In this document: positions 26,442 to 35,806 of the stretch, in pieces
Position numbering within the stretch: position 1 is the stretch's first letter
Layout of the letters: every line of letters begins with the position of its first letter
Source: Desulfomonile tiedjei
Lineage (GTDB): Bacteria > Desulfobacterota > Desulfomonilia > Desulfomonilales > Desulfomonilaceae
NCBI GenBank assembly: GCA_016212925.1
Contig: JACRDF010000010.1
Span: 248,001 to 312,000 of the forward strand
Reading direction: 5' to 3'
DNA: 64,000 bases
Made by a program: the position numbers and the translations under genes
The notes under the pieces: model-generated
The model's database searches: none
Seen by the model: only the letters and a program-made list of their open reading frames with translations
What the model was told of the DNA's origin: nothing

Positions 26442-28181
26442 ATGCGGAAAATCCGGTTTTTATTTACAGCACTGACAGTTGGGCTGTGTCTGTCCATGTT
26501 CGCGTTCCCTGCGTTTGCGTGGGAATTCGGAATGACAGGCACAATGAACTGGTACTACGAGTTCTACAACCAACGGGGCTCCAACGGCTTTTTTGGACCC
26601 TACAATGTGGATAACGGAGCAGGCACGACTACCGCCAATCTCAACTATTGGTGGAACGGCGCGAGATTGTCCCAGAACCTGGTCACCGGCCAGGATGCGG
26701 CGAAATCGTATTTCTTCGTCCTATTGGAGCCCGAGATAAAGATCAATCCCGCTGTAAGGCTGAAGGGCAGATATCGCCTTGGCCAGTACGGTATTCCCCA
26801 GGCGAGCTACTACTACACCTGGGATTCTCCGGGGACGGACAACGCCTTGAGCGAAGGCCAGTGGACAATGTTCTGGGCCACGGCCTCGACGCCTTGGGGC
26901 ACTCTCGGGGTGGGAAAGAGACAGTGGAAATTCGGAACAGGACTGCAATATGACGGTTCCGACGGCTTGACCACCGAATCCTTGGTCCTTAACGCGCCGT
27001 ACGGTCCGCTGGACATCGGCATCGGCTTTTATCCTCACAGACCCGCACGACCGGGAGCGACCATCCCGATCGATCCGTATGACCTGGTTGTCGCTCCGTA
27101 TTTCAACCATGCCGACAAGAGCGGCGGGCTTATCAAAGACCTGTTGGCGTACGTGGTTTACAACAACGGGCCGGTTCAGGCAGGGATAATGGCCGCGGGG
27201 AGCAGCTTGCACATAGGGCCGGAAGGGCCTTTGCAACCGGCCTTTCCGGTTCCCACGCCAGCGGCCCAGTTAGGCCAGGATTCTGAGTTTTTCCATGGCA
27301 CGATATTCACGAAGTACAACAATGGCAGGTTCTTCTTCAATGGAGAGGCCGCGTGGTTGTATTGGACCGACAGGCTGTCCGGCACGGGCGCTTTTGCCCC
27401 GGTCCTGGACCCAACGGTTACCGTAGGCCAATTCGCGGCAGGAGTGCAGACAGTTTTGCCTAACGCAAGATACACCGAGCAATGGCGTTTCATGGTTGAG
27501 ACCGGGGCCATCTGCGGGCCTGCCAAGGTCACCTTAATTTCCGCATGGACTCCGGGGCCCGACCGCCGAAATGCCGCGCTCATCGACAAACAATCAGCCG
27601 CGTTCGTGTGGCACCCGAGCTTTGATCTGTTCCTGGGCAATTACGACGTGTTTAGGCCCTATAGCTGGCTCTTTACATATAACTATGGCTCAGGATTTAA
27701 CGCGTATAACCTTTCCTTGGACGGCTACTTGAGGGACGCATGGGTCCTGGGCGGCAGAGCGGATTACGCGGTTGCGGCCAACCTGAATCTCTTCGGAACG
27801 TTCATTTGGGCTGAAAGAACGTCCAACGGGTACGGGTGGGGTGGCATAGCGCCAAACAACGTCTCTCCCATTCCGGCTACTTTTATTCCGGACGGGAACC
27901 TTCGTTTTGCCATTAATGGCGCTGCCGGATCTCCCAATATCCCCGATCGCGCCCTTGGTTGGGAAATGGATTTTGGTGCCGATTGGCAGCTTCTCGAAGG
28001 GCTCACGTTCGGCTTCCTTGCAGCGTACTGGCAGCCGGGCAGATGGTTCAGCTACGCGTGCATAGACAGATCGGTTCCGGGATGGGACGCGCCTGCTGCA
28101 GCGAACAACTTTGGGACCAGGCCTGGCAAGAAGATTGACGCCATATTCGGGGGCCAGGTCACCATGAGCTTTACGTTTTAA
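26442..28181 (+). CDS. porin-like outer-membrane protein
   Basis: A 579-residue secreted protein. The signal peptide MRKIRFLFTALTVGLCLSMF...AFA is clear. The mature part is rich in Trp, Tyr, Phe, Asn and Gly, with alternating aromatic strands and ends in FGGQVTMSFTF, a terminal Phe typical of outer-membrane beta-barrels. I do not recognise a named family. It is placed between two amtB-glnK units and has its own sigma-54 promoter, so it may let a nitrogen compound across the outer membrane; that is inference. The ATG at 26442 follows GGAGAGG. Confidence 0.75.
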   Translation: MRKIRFLFTALTVGLCLSMFAFPAFAWEFGMTGTMNWYYEFYNQRGSNGFFGPYNVDNGAGTTTANLNYWWNGARLSQNLVTGQDAAKSYFFVLLEPEIKINPAVRLKGRYRLGQYGIPQASYYYTWDSPGTDNALSEGQWTMFWATASTPWGTLGVGKRQWKFGTGLQYDGSDGLTTESLVLNAPYGPLDIGIGFYPHRPARPGATIPIDPYDLVVAPYFNHADKSGGLIKDLLAYVVYNNGPVQAGIMAAGSSLHIGPEGPLQPAFPVPTPAAQLGQDSEFFHGTIFTKYNNGRFFFNGEAAWLYWTDRLSGTGAFAPVLDPTVTVGQFAAGVQTVLPNARYTEQWRFMVETGAICGPAKVTLISAWTPGPDRRNAALIDKQSAAFVWHPSFDLFLGNYDVFRPYSWLFTYNYGSGFNAYNLSLDGYLRDAWVLGGRADYAVAANLNLFGTFIWAERTSNGYGWGGIAPNNVSPIPATFIPDGNLRFAINGAAGSPNIPDRALGWEMDFGADWQLLEGLTFGFLAAYWQPGRWFSYACIDRSVPGWDAPAAANNFGTRPGKKIDAIFGGQVTMSFTF

Positions 28182-28232
28182 GGGAACCGGCCGTTGCCGG
28201 CCGGCAATTTCATCAACAGGAGCTTAGGAACA

Positions 28233-28439
28233 ATGAAAAACGCTCTGATAATCTTTGGAGTACTATCGCTAGCCCTGGCAGGTGTGTACGGAGTGTACAC
28301 CAGCTATGAACAAACCGCGGCAACGCCTGCCGCCACATTCCTTTTGGCCGCGGATGAAGAAGAAGAGGAATTGGCGGTAGATATAAAGGAAGAAGAGATA
28401 GTGGGCCCGGACCGCACCTGGAATGTACAATTGGGTTAA
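28233..28439 (+). CDS. small acidic exported/membrane-anchored protein
   Basis: A 68-residue protein: a hydrophobic N-terminus (LIIFGVLSLALAGVYGVY) followed by an acidic tail with ADEEEEELAVDIKEEE. I do not recognise it. It starts 51 bases after the porin and likely shares its transcript. It could be a periplasmic or membrane-anchored partner of the porin. The ATG at 28233 has an AGGAGC-like site before it. Confidence 0.6.
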   Translation: MKNALIIFGVLSLALAGVYGVYTSYEQTAATPAATFLLAADEEEEELAVDIKEEEIVGPDRTWNVQLG

Positions 28440-28674
28440 GTTTGCATAAGTCCGTTGGTCCCGGTGGGGTCTTTATACTTCGGGACCAACTGATACCTTC
28501 TGAGTCGGCCGAGGGTAGAGGGAGCTTCAACCTACAAATATGTAACATTGCCCCCCGAATACCTACCCCGAGGTAAGGGTCTTGAACGAACCTCGAAACC
28601 CTCGGATAGGCTACTTGTAAATTTATAAGGTAAAACTGCACGTTTAGTAAACCTATGCTTCTCCCCGCGTGTTT

Positions 28675-28690
28675 TGGCACGCTGGTTGCT
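28675..28690 (+). promoter_or_regulatory. sigma-54 promoter upstream of amtB2
   Basis: TGGCACGCTGGTTGCT is a perfect match to TGGCACGNNNNTTGCW, 73 bases before the amtB2 start. The 323-base space around it contains no gene; GTAAC-containing stretches like those before amtB1 recur at about 28540 and 28708-28727. Confidence 0.85.
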
Positions 28691-28762
28691 CGAATCGCCA
28701 AAAACGTAATGTTACGGTTTTGTAACTGCGATTTCTGATTCGGGCAGGGAGGAGTAGAGAAT

Positions 28763-29974
28763 ATGAACGCTGCCGACACGGCCTTCGTCATGGCGTGTTC
28801 TGCGCTGGTTCTGGTCATGACCCCGGGCTTAGCCATGTTTTACGGGGGGCTGACCCGAGCGAAGAACGTCCTTTCTACAATGATGCACAGCTTCTTTCTC
28901 ATGGGGCTGGCGTCAGTGGTCTGGCTTGTTTATGCGTACAGCCTCTCTTTTGGTTCTGACATCGGCGGGTTCATAGGGGGCCTGGAACATTTTCTTGCCA
29001 ACGGGGTCGGCGCTGACGTGAAGGAGGGATTGACGATCCCTCATACCGTATTCATGACATTCCAGGGAATGTTCGTGATCATCACCCCGGCGTTGATTTC
29101 GGGCGCATTTGCGGAGCGGATGAAGTTCAGCACCTTCATCGTCTTCATGATTTTATGGATAACACTTGTGTACGCCCCGATTTGTCATTGGGTCTGGGGC
29201 GGGGGATGGCTTAGCAAGCTGGGGGTTTTGGATTTCGCCGGAGGCTTGGTAGTCCATCTGAATTGTGGTGTAGCCGCTTTGGTATGCGCGATAGTGGTAG
29301 GAAAGCGCAAAGGATACGGCACAAGGGCTTTCATACCGCACAACCTCACCCTGACTCTTCTAGGCATTGGCCTTCTCTGGTTTGGGTGGTTCGGCTTCAA
29401 TGCTGGAAGCCGCCTCGCTGCAGACGGCGTAGCCGGTAACGCTTTCCTGGTCACTCACATGGCTGCGGCCACAGGCTCATTGACCTGGGTTTTTGCTGAG
29501 TGGATATTAAGGAAGAAGCCTACAACTCTCGGTCTTGCATCAGGCATGGTGGCGGGACTGGGTTCCATCACCCCCGCGTGCGGATTCGTCGGGACCTCAT
29601 CGGCTCTCATAATAGGCGGCGTGGCCGGGGTGATCTGTTACATCGCGGTCCTCGGTAAAGAAAGATTGGGCTATGATGATTCTCTCGACGTGGTCGGGAT
29701 TCACGGCGTCGGCGGAGTCTGGGGCACGTTGGCCACAGGTCTTTTCGCCTCAAAGCTAATCAATGCCGAGGGAAACGACGGGCTTTTCTTTGGGAACGCC
29801 TCGCTACTGGGCACGCAACTGGTAGGCGTACTTGCTACAATTATATATTGCGCTGTGATTACCTTAGTCATACTGTATGTTCTTAAAGCCATCATGGGGC
29901 TTCGGGTCACAGAAGAGGAAGAAGAGGCCGGTGTGGACACAGCTGCCCACGGCGAGGTAGGATACGATTTCTAA
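28763..29974 (+). CDS. amtB: ammonium transporter AmtB (copy 2)
   Basis: A second Amt-family channel, 403 residues, close in sequence to the first (shared MTPGLAMFYGG, RAKNVLSTMMHSFFLMGLAS). Pore histidines lie in GGLVVHLNCG and IHGVGGVWG. The loop after helix 2 is different and shorter (SDIGGFIGGLEHFLANGVG), so the two channels may differ in affinity or partner. GGAGGAG precedes the ATG. A PII gene follows after 101 bases. Confidence 0.95.
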   Translation: MNAADTAFVMACSALVLVMTPGLAMFYGGLTRAKNVLSTMMHSFFLMGLASVVWLVYAYSLSFGSDIGGFIGGLEHFLANGVGADVKEGLTIPHTVFMTFQGMFVIITPALISGAFAERMKFSTFIVFMILWITLVYAPICHWVWGGGWLSKLGVLDFAGGLVVHLNCGVAALVCAIVVGKRKGYGTRAFIPHNLTLTLLGIGLLWFGWFGFNAGSRLAADGVAGNAFLVTHMAAATGSLTWVFAEWILRKKPTTLGLASGMVAGLGSITPACGFVGTSSALIIGGVAGVICYIAVLGKERLGYDDSLDVVGIHGVGGVWGTLATGLFASKLINAEGNDGLFFGNASLLGTQLVGVLATIIYCAVITLVILYVLKAIMGLRVTEEEEEAGVDTAAHGEVGYDF

Positions 29975-30057
29975 GCGTATTCAAGGTAAGCCCGTTTGCG
30001 GATATTTCCCGCGGCGGGCCAGAGAAGCTGCCACCGGCAATGAATACACGACCCTAG

Positions 30058-30414
<357 letters not shown>

Positions 30415-30441
30415 TTCCAAAGTAAGTTCAAAATAGGGGTT

Positions 30442-30479
30442 GCGGGGAGGAGACCTTTTACAAAAGAGGTTCTCTCCGC
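30442..30479. terminator. imperfect hairpin downstream of glnK2
   Basis: GCGGGGAGGAGACCTTTT and AAAAGAGGTTCTCTCCGC around a short loop, 28 bases after the glnK2 stop. It probably ends the amtB2-glnK2 transcript. It is of the same type as the hairpins at 13104 and 19971. Confidence 0.5.
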
Positions 30480-30493
30480 TATTCCTCGTTTTT

Positions 30494-30617
30494 GCCAGTT
30501 CGCAATAAATAACCTGACTTTGGGCGGACAGGCGGCATGTCTTTGGAGCGAAGTCAGGTCCGCCGTTCGCAGCGGAAGAGATATGCCGCCTGTCTTATAA
30601 GGAAAATGGCGAACTGG
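30494..30617. repeat. nested inverted repeats upstream of glnA
   Basis: Three inverted pairs are nested: GCCAGTTCGC (30494) with GCGAACTGG (30609), CCTGACTT (30513) with AAGTCAGG (30551), and GACAGGCGGCAT (30527) with ATGCCGCCTGTC (30583). The second and third pairs cross, so they cannot all pair at once. This could be a foldback repeat or a switchable leader. No good sigma-54 promoter was found before glnA. Confidence 0.55.
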
Positions 30618-30695
30618 TATTAAATATTCGTGTGAGAACAGGTTTTCCCGGCAGCGGGACGATCGTACAGACTTCATATAGAAAAGGAGCAAGGC

Positions 30696-32108
30696 ATGGA
30701 GCCAAAAGAAGTGTTGGAGTTCGCCAAGAAGAATAAAGCACAGATGGTGGACCTGAAATTTATGGACTTTCCGGGCATGTGGCAGCATTTTAGCGTGCCC
30801 CTTCACGAACTGGAAGAGGATTCCTTTGAGTCCGGGTTCGGGTTCGACGGATCGTCGATTCGTGGGTGGCAGCCAATCCACGCATCCGACATGCTGGTCA
30901 TCCCCGATCCCGACACCGCGGTCATGGACCCGTTTATGGCCCATCCTACTCTGTCTTTGATCTGTGACATTGTGGATCCGGTAACCAAGGAGCGTTACAC
31001 CAGAGATCCGCGCAACATCGCACGCAAGGCCGAAGCGTACCTGAAGTACACGAAGGTCGGCGACACGGCGTACTTTGGACCTGAAGCCGAGTTCTTCATC
31101 TTCGACGATGTTCGCTACGGATACGGTTCGAACCACGGCTTCCACGAAGTGGATTCCATCGAGGGCTGGTGGAACACAGGACGAGAAGAGAACCCCAACC
31201 TGGGTTACAAACCGCGTCACAAGGAAGGCTACTTCCCAGTATCTCCTACGGACTCTCTTCAGGACATTCGCACTGAGATGACCCTGGTCCTGGAAGCCCT
31301 TGGAATCACTATCGAGGCTCAGCACCATGAGGTCGCCACCGCGGGGCAAGGCGAAATCGACATGAAGTTCGCTCCGCTTGTGAAGATGGGCGACCAGCTT
31401 ATGTGGTTCAAGTACGTCCTCAAGAATGTTGCAAAACGGCACTGCAAGACCGTTACGTTTATGCCCAAGCCCCTGTACGAGGACAATGGGTCGGGAATGC
31501 ACACACACATAAGCATCTGGCGTGGCGACACCCCTCTTTTCGCAGGGGACAAATACGCCGGTGTTTCCCAGGAGGCCCTGTGGGCAATAGGCGGAATCCT
31601 GAAGCACGCCCCGGCTCTATGCGGAATCTGCAATCCCACCACCAATTCCTACAAACGGTTGGTCCCAGGGTTTGAGGCTCCCAATAAACTGGCTTATTCT
31701 TCAAGGAACCGCTCCGCTTGCTGCCGTATTCCCATGTACAGCGCTTCGCCTAAAGCCAAGAGGGTCGAGTATCGCACCCCCGACCCTTCCTGCAACGGAT
31801 ACTTGGCCTTCAGCGCCATTCTGATGGCCGCTCTGGACGGCATAGAGAACAAAATGGACCCCGGACAGCCTCTGGACAAGGACATCTACGCTCTCTCGCC
31901 GGAGGAACTCAAAGCCGTACCGTCGACCCCGGGAGACTTGGGAGAGGCTCTGGACGCCTTGGAAGCAGACCATGAGTTCCTGCTGAAAGGCGACGTGTTC
32001 ACCCAGGACGCTATCGACATGTGGATCGAGTACAAAACCGACGCAGAACTGAATCCCGTGCGAAGGAGACCGCACCCGTACGAGTTCGCTCTATATTTCG
32101 ACATATAG
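30696..32108 (+). CDS. glnA: glutamine synthetase, type I
   Basis: Joins ammonia and glutamate to glutamine, using ATP. Length 470 residues, as for dodecameric GSI. The latch/active-site regions [13 protein letters not shown] and [12 protein letters not shown], the metal-binding [10 protein letters not shown], the glutamate loop NRSACCRIP and the ATP region [16 protein letters not shown] are all present. The segment [16 protein letters not shown] holds the Tyr adenylylated in GSI-beta enzymes. A ribosome site AAAGGAG is at the right distance. Position after two amtB-glnK units places it in the ammonium assimilation block. Confidence 0.97.
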   Translation: MEPKEVLEFAKKNKAQMVDLKFMDFPGMWQHFSVPLHELEEDSFESGFGFDGSSIRGWQPIHASDMLVIPDPDTAVMDPFMAHPTLSLICDIVDPVTKERYTRDPRNIARKAEAYLKYTKVGDTAYFGPEAEFFIFDDVRYGYGSNHGFHEVDSIEGWWNTGREENPNLGYKPRHKEGYFPVSPTDSLQDIRTEMTLVLEALGITIEAQHHEVATAGQGEIDMKFAPLVKMGDQLMWFKYVLKNVAKRHCKTVTFMPKPLYEDNGSGMHTHISIWRGDTPLFAGDKYAGVSQEALWAIGGILKHAPALCGICNPTTNSYKRLVPGFEAPNKLAYSSRNRSACCRIPMYSASPKAKRVEYRTPDPSCNGYLAFSAILMAALDGIENKMDPGQPLDKDIYALSPEELKAVPSTPGDLGEALDALEADHEFLLKGDVFTQDAIDMWIEYKTDAELNPVRRRPHPYEFALYFDI

Positions 32109-32204
32109 GCGCCCCAAACGGTCGACAGACAGCGCGCAAGTCATCAGCCGTCGCGGACCAAAGTGGCCCCCGGCGGCTGATTGCTTTTAGTTCCTAATCT
32201 CTTG

Positions 32205-32552
32205 CGTCCCGGAGGGACGGACCGGAATTAGCCCGGCGATTCAGAGATTGTGTCAAAATCAACTCCTGCCGCGGAAGCGTGTTACGGCCTGGGTAGCCGG
32301 ACGTTCGGTGGGACAGGCTTCCAGCCTGTCTATCAGAATGACCGGCAAGATGCCGGTCCTACCAGCGGGTCGCGAAGCGACAAGAGGTCTTGCGCCCCTA
32401 CGTGATTGATAATCCGGTTCTTATGTCACAGGTGCAGACCTCTTATTCCTTCGGCACCCGGAGGCCGTAGCCTACGGGCTGCCCAACGCCCACGGCTTCC
32501 AGCAAATTCGTGGCACGATCCTTTCCTGAAATTCGATTTTGAGACAGTTTTC
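32205..32552. repeat. composite of degenerate foldback repeats between glnA and nadE
   Basis: The 551-base gap holds several repeat fragments and no gene. CGTCCCGGAGGGACG is at 32205-32219, followed by a GAATTAGCCCGGCGATTCAG stretch like that at 55580. ATTGTGTCAAAATC near 32248 and GATTTTGAGACAGT near 32535 resemble the inverted ends of the MITE-like family, but without matching flanking duplications. GACAGGCTTCCAGCCTGTC and GACCGGCAAGATGCCGGTC are small palindromes inside. Confidence 0.5.
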
Positions 32553-32659
32553 CACGCGGGCTTGATTTTTTCGTCCTTTTTTCCCATTTTGAAGGCGAAC
32601 GAATTTAATGTTGACGGAGCAGAGGAATACTCTCCCGAGACTCTTCGGGGAGGCTTGTT

Positions 32660-34360
32660 ATGGCGTCATTGAGAGTCGCTCAGGCCCAAGTGAATACTAC
32701 GGTGGGGAATTTCCGGGAGAACCTTGAGAAGATCCGCGCCTGGGCCGATCGCGCAAGAACCGAGGCCGTGGATATTGTCACATTTCCGGAACTCGCTTTG
32801 TGCGGGTATCCTCCCGAAGATCTCCTTATCAAACCGGGGTTTTTGAGGGCCAACCTTGCCGCGCTGGACGAACTCGTCCGACATTGCCGAGGGATCAACC
32901 TGATTGTGGGGTTCGCTCACAGGGTTAACGGCAAAGTTTACAATGCGGCGGCTTTGATAAGCGACGGGGCGCTGATTGACGTGTATCACAAAATAGAGCT
33001 TCCCAATTACGGAGTGTTTGACGAGAAGCGATATTTTGTGCCGGGTTCGAGTTGTCTTGTCTTTGACTTGGCCGGAGCGCTATTCTCTGTCACGATCTGT
33101 GAAGACATCTGGATACCCGGGTCGGACACTGAGAGCTGTGCCACGAAAAACGGCGCGGACTTCGTGTTGAACATATCAGGATCCCCTTATCACGCCGGCA
33201 AGTTGATCTTGAGACGTGCCATAGTGGCCCGTTTCGCGGCGGCCACAGGGACAACGGTTTTCTACAACAACCTTGTCGGCGGCCAGGACGAACTGGTTTT
33301 CGACGGCGGCTCCATGGTTGTGGATTCAAAAGGAACGTTACTGTCGAGCGCCGCAATGTTCGAGGAAGACCTTCTCGTCACCGACATTGAGATAACCCCG
33401 GCTCCCCGCAAAAACCGGCCGTGGAATATGAATGGACCGATCAGAGCGCTCCCGCCGGCTGATGCGTCCGTCCGAAAGCCTGTGACTCGGTCCATAACTC
33501 TTGAGGTGGATCGAATCGAGGAGATTTACAAGGCCCTCGTGCTTGGGACCCGCGACTATGTCCGCAAGAACGGTTTCAGAAATGTGGTTATAGGACTCAG
33601 CGGCGGGATCGACTCATCCCTGGTGGCTGCCGTCGCGGTGGATGCTCTTGGATCGGAGCACGTGGTCGGCGTAACAATGCCGTCGCAATACACTTCGAAC
33701 GAAACCTTCTCAGATGCGGGTCACCTGGCTGCAAATTTGAACATGCGGCTGATTACCGTGCCTGTGAAGGACATTTTGGGTTCATACTTCGAGGCGCTGG
33801 AAGAGCCGTTCCGTGAAGGCACCCCGTGCGTGGAAGGCGAGAACTTGCAGGCCCGCATCAGAGGCAACATTCTCATGGCGCTGTCCAATAGGTTTGGCTT
33901 CCTAGTGCTCACAACGGGAAACAAGAGCGAGACAGCGGTAGGCTATTCGACTCTTTACGGTGATACCGCGGGAGGCTTCGCTGTAATAAAAGATGTGCCG
34001 AAAACCCTTGTATATGAACTCGCTGCATACGTTAACAAAAAGGCCGGCAAGGACATAATTCCACGCAGTGTGATTGAAAGGCCGCCTTCAGCGGAACTCA
34101 GACCCGACCAAAAGGATGAGGACAGCCTGCCGCCATACGAAGTGCTGGACCCAATACTTAAGGCTTATGTGGAAGAAGACAAGGCGCCTGATGAAATCGA
34201 AAGCTTTGATCCGGACCTCGTGAGGGAAGTAGTGCGCATGGTGGATCGCAACGAATACAAGCGCCGCCAGGCCCCACCCGGAGTCAAGATTACCCCCAAG
34301 GCTTTCGGAAGAGACAGGAGGCTCCCCATAACAAATCAATATCGAAGCGGAAGCAAATAA
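32660..34360 (+). CDS. nadE: glutamine-dependent NAD+ synthetase
   Basis: Last step of NAD synthesis: amidates nicotinic acid adenine dinucleotide using ATP and ammonia from glutamine. The 566 residues contain an N-terminal nitrilase-type glutaminase with the Glu-Lys-Cys triad in FPELALCGYP, YHKIELPNYG and VTICEDIW. The C-terminal synthetase domain carries the PP-loop GLSGGIDSSLVA near residue 315 and ends with ITNQYR. Its substrate glutamine comes from the adjacent glnA. A ribosome site GGGGAGG precedes the ATG. Confidence 0.95.
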   Translation: MASLRVAQAQVNTTVGNFRENLEKIRAWADRARTEAVDIVTFPELALCGYPPEDLLIKPGFLRANLAALDELVRHCRGINLIVGFAHRVNGKVYNAAALISDGALIDVYHKIELPNYGVFDEKRYFVPGSSCLVFDLAGALFSVTICEDIWIPGSDTESCATKNGADFVLNISGSPYHAGKLILRRAIVARFAAATGTTVFYNNLVGGQDELVFDGGSMVVDSKGTLLSSAAMFEEDLLVTDIEITPAPRKNRPWNMNGPIRALPPADASVRKPVTRSITLEVDRIEEIYKALVLGTRDYVRKNGFRNVVIGLSGGIDSSLVAAVAVDALGSEHVVGVTMPSQYTSNETFSDAGHLAANLNMRLITVPVKDILGSYFEALEEPFREGTPCVEGENLQARIRGNILMALSNRFGFLVLTTGNKSETAVGYSTLYGDTAGGFAVIKDVPKTLVYELAAYVNKKAGKDIIPRSVIERPPSAELRPDQKDEDSLPPYEVLDPILKAYVEEDKAPDEIESFDPDLVREVVRMVDRNEYKRRQAPPGVKITPKAFGRDRRLPITNQYRSGSK

Positions 34361-34392
34361 CGCGAATTTAGCAGGGAGAGCAAGGAATAAAC

Positions 34393-35070
34393 ATGAAAAT
34401 ACTCGTAATTATGCATGTGGGATCCGAAGGCCCCGGAACTTTAGGGACGTTTTTCGATTCGATAGGTGCCGAAATTTACACCGCCCGGCTGTACGCGGGT
34501 GACAAGCTGCCGGACGGTCCTGATGATGTCGACGCCATAGTTAGCATGGGCGGTCCTATGAATGTGTACGAAGAGGAGAAATATCCCTTCCTGCGTGCGG
34601 AGACACATTTCCTCAAACAAGCGATTGACGCGGGCAAACCCGTGCTCGGCATTTGCCTGGGAGCCCAGATGATTGCGAAGGCCCTGGGTGCTCAGGTGAC
34701 CAAATCGCCTGTGAAGGAAGTAGGCTGGGGCAAGATCGCTCTCTCGGATGCAGGCCGCGAGGACGCCCTTTTCCGGGGACTTCCGGGAACATTGGATGTG
34801 CTCCAATGGCATGAAGACATGTTCCATATTCCGGAAGGAGGTAAATTGCTGGCCTACTCCGAAGATTGCCCTCATCAGGCATTGAGGTATCGCAATGCTT
34901 ACGGATTGCAGTTTCACCTGGAAGTCACGGCCGAGATACTCCTGGAATGGTTTTCAGATTCGCCGGATCGCGATGACATAATCGGGCGGTACAAGAAATT
35001 GGAGCCCGATTTGCTGGAACAGGCTGAAATGTTGTATAAGAACCTCCAGGGACTGATAATTTCAAAATGA
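34393..35070 (+). CDS. class I glutamine amidotransferase (GMP synthase-like)
   Basis: A free-standing 225-residue class I glutaminase domain. The nucleophile elbow GICLGAQ contains the catalytic Cys, and the His/Glu pair is in LQFHLEVT. The family includes YfeJ-like proteins and gamma-glutamyl-cleaving enzymes; the amide acceptor is unknown. It follows nadE by 32 bases and may be co-transcribed. Confidence 0.88.
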   Translation: MKILVIMHVGSEGPGTLGTFFDSIGAEIYTARLYAGDKLPDGPDDVDAIVSMGGPMNVYEEEKYPFLRAETHFLKQAIDAGKPVLGICLGAQMIAKALGAQVTKSPVKEVGWGKIALSDAGREDALFRGLPGTLDVLQWHEDMFHIPEGGKLLAYSEDCPHQALRYRNAYGLQFHLEVTAEILLEWFSDSPDRDDIIGRYKKLEPDLLEQAEMLYKNLQGLIISK

Positions 35071-35083
35071 ACAGGATAGAATC

Positions 35084-35377
35084 ATGAGACATTCCATGTT
35101 CAGAGCGTCGTTGATCTTTTCGCTGGCACTAATCGTGTGGGCTGCGCCTTTCGCGACAGATGCCGCGTACAGTTGGGGCCGTGACGGCACCATGATAGAA
35201 GGAGTAAGCCAGAGCCAGATCGACGCTTATCGTTTTGGCGCGTTCGGTTACCAGGGCGCGGGTTTCTGTGGCCCACCCTTGGCCGGGCCGCCCCCTTTCG
35301 CCGTGGGGGCCCCTCCGGTTCCCTATCCGAGAGGCTATCCCGGTCAAGGCCTTCCCCCCTATGGGACCTGTGAATAA
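35084..35377 (+). CDS. small secreted Gly/Pro-rich protein
   Basis: A 97-residue protein with a clear signal peptide (SLIFSLALIVWAAPFATDAA) and a mature part rich in Gly, Pro, Tyr and Phe (GPPLAGPPPFAVGAPP, then PYPRGYPGQGLPPYG). Not recognised. It starts 14 bases after the amidotransferase gene. A MITE-like element is inserted directly after its TAA stop, and the stop lies within the duplicated target bases. Confidence 0.65.
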   Translation: MRHSMFRASLIFSLALIVWAAPFATDAAYSWGRDGTMIEGVSQSQIDAYRFGAFGYQGAGFCGPPLAGPPPFAVGAPPVPYPRGYPGQGLPPYGTCE

Positions 35378-35517
35378 GAGACGGTCTCAAAACCTTTAAG
35401 TGCAGAGGATCCGTGTAGGGGCGCTTCGAGAAGCGCCCTGATTGCGGGCGGTCCACGAACCGCCCCTACAACATGTGACGCCGGTTGCATAAGATCTTCC
35501 AGTTTTGAGACAGCCTC
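35378..35517. mobile_element. MITE-like element, copy 2 (TSD ATAA)
   Basis: A 140-base element with ends GAGACGGTCTCAAAACCT and CAGTTTTGAGACAGCCTC, and the same two internal hairpins as copies 1 and 3. The direct repeat ATAA flanks it (35374-35377 and 35518-35521). The left ATAA includes the stop codon of the preceding gene. No coding capacity. Confidence 0.75.
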
Positions 35518-35647
35518 ATAATCAACGCTCCGCGCAGAAATTCATGGCCGGCAGCTCCGCGAAGAAGTGCCCTCAAACACCCGGCGAAATTGGAGGCTGA
35601 TACCACCTCGCGTTCAAACTGTGAAGATGACTTCGCAGCAAAAGCAG

Positions 35648-35735
35648 CACTGACCTGGTGCCCAGGTCAGTGGCACCCAATATTTTCAACTTCCAACGGT
35701 GTTGGGTGCCACGGACCTGCCCAAGCAGGTCCGTG
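35648..35735. repeat. GGTGCCAC-family double hairpin
   Basis: A first hairpin with arms CACTGACCTGG/CCAGGTCAGTG is followed by GGCACCCAA, a spacer, TTGGGTGCC, and a second hairpin with arms CACGGACCTG/CAGGTCCGTG. So two hairpins are held in an outer inverted repeat. Homology with the copy at 36604 extends about 40 bases to the left (TTCARACKGTGAAGA). Nothing else is seen in the 289 bases between the MITE-like element and the next gene. Confidence 0.7.
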
Positions 35736-35806
35736 CTTCTTCTCTGCCGTGTTCCAAGTGGGATCGCAAATCAGTATGAAGGGGGGCGGGTTCAAAGCTG
35801 ATGCGG

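Noticed and set aside
32205-32552. A fourth complete MITE-like element
   Set aside because: End-like sequences exist, but the terminal bases are degraded, the length is over twice that of the others and the flanking 4-mers do not match.
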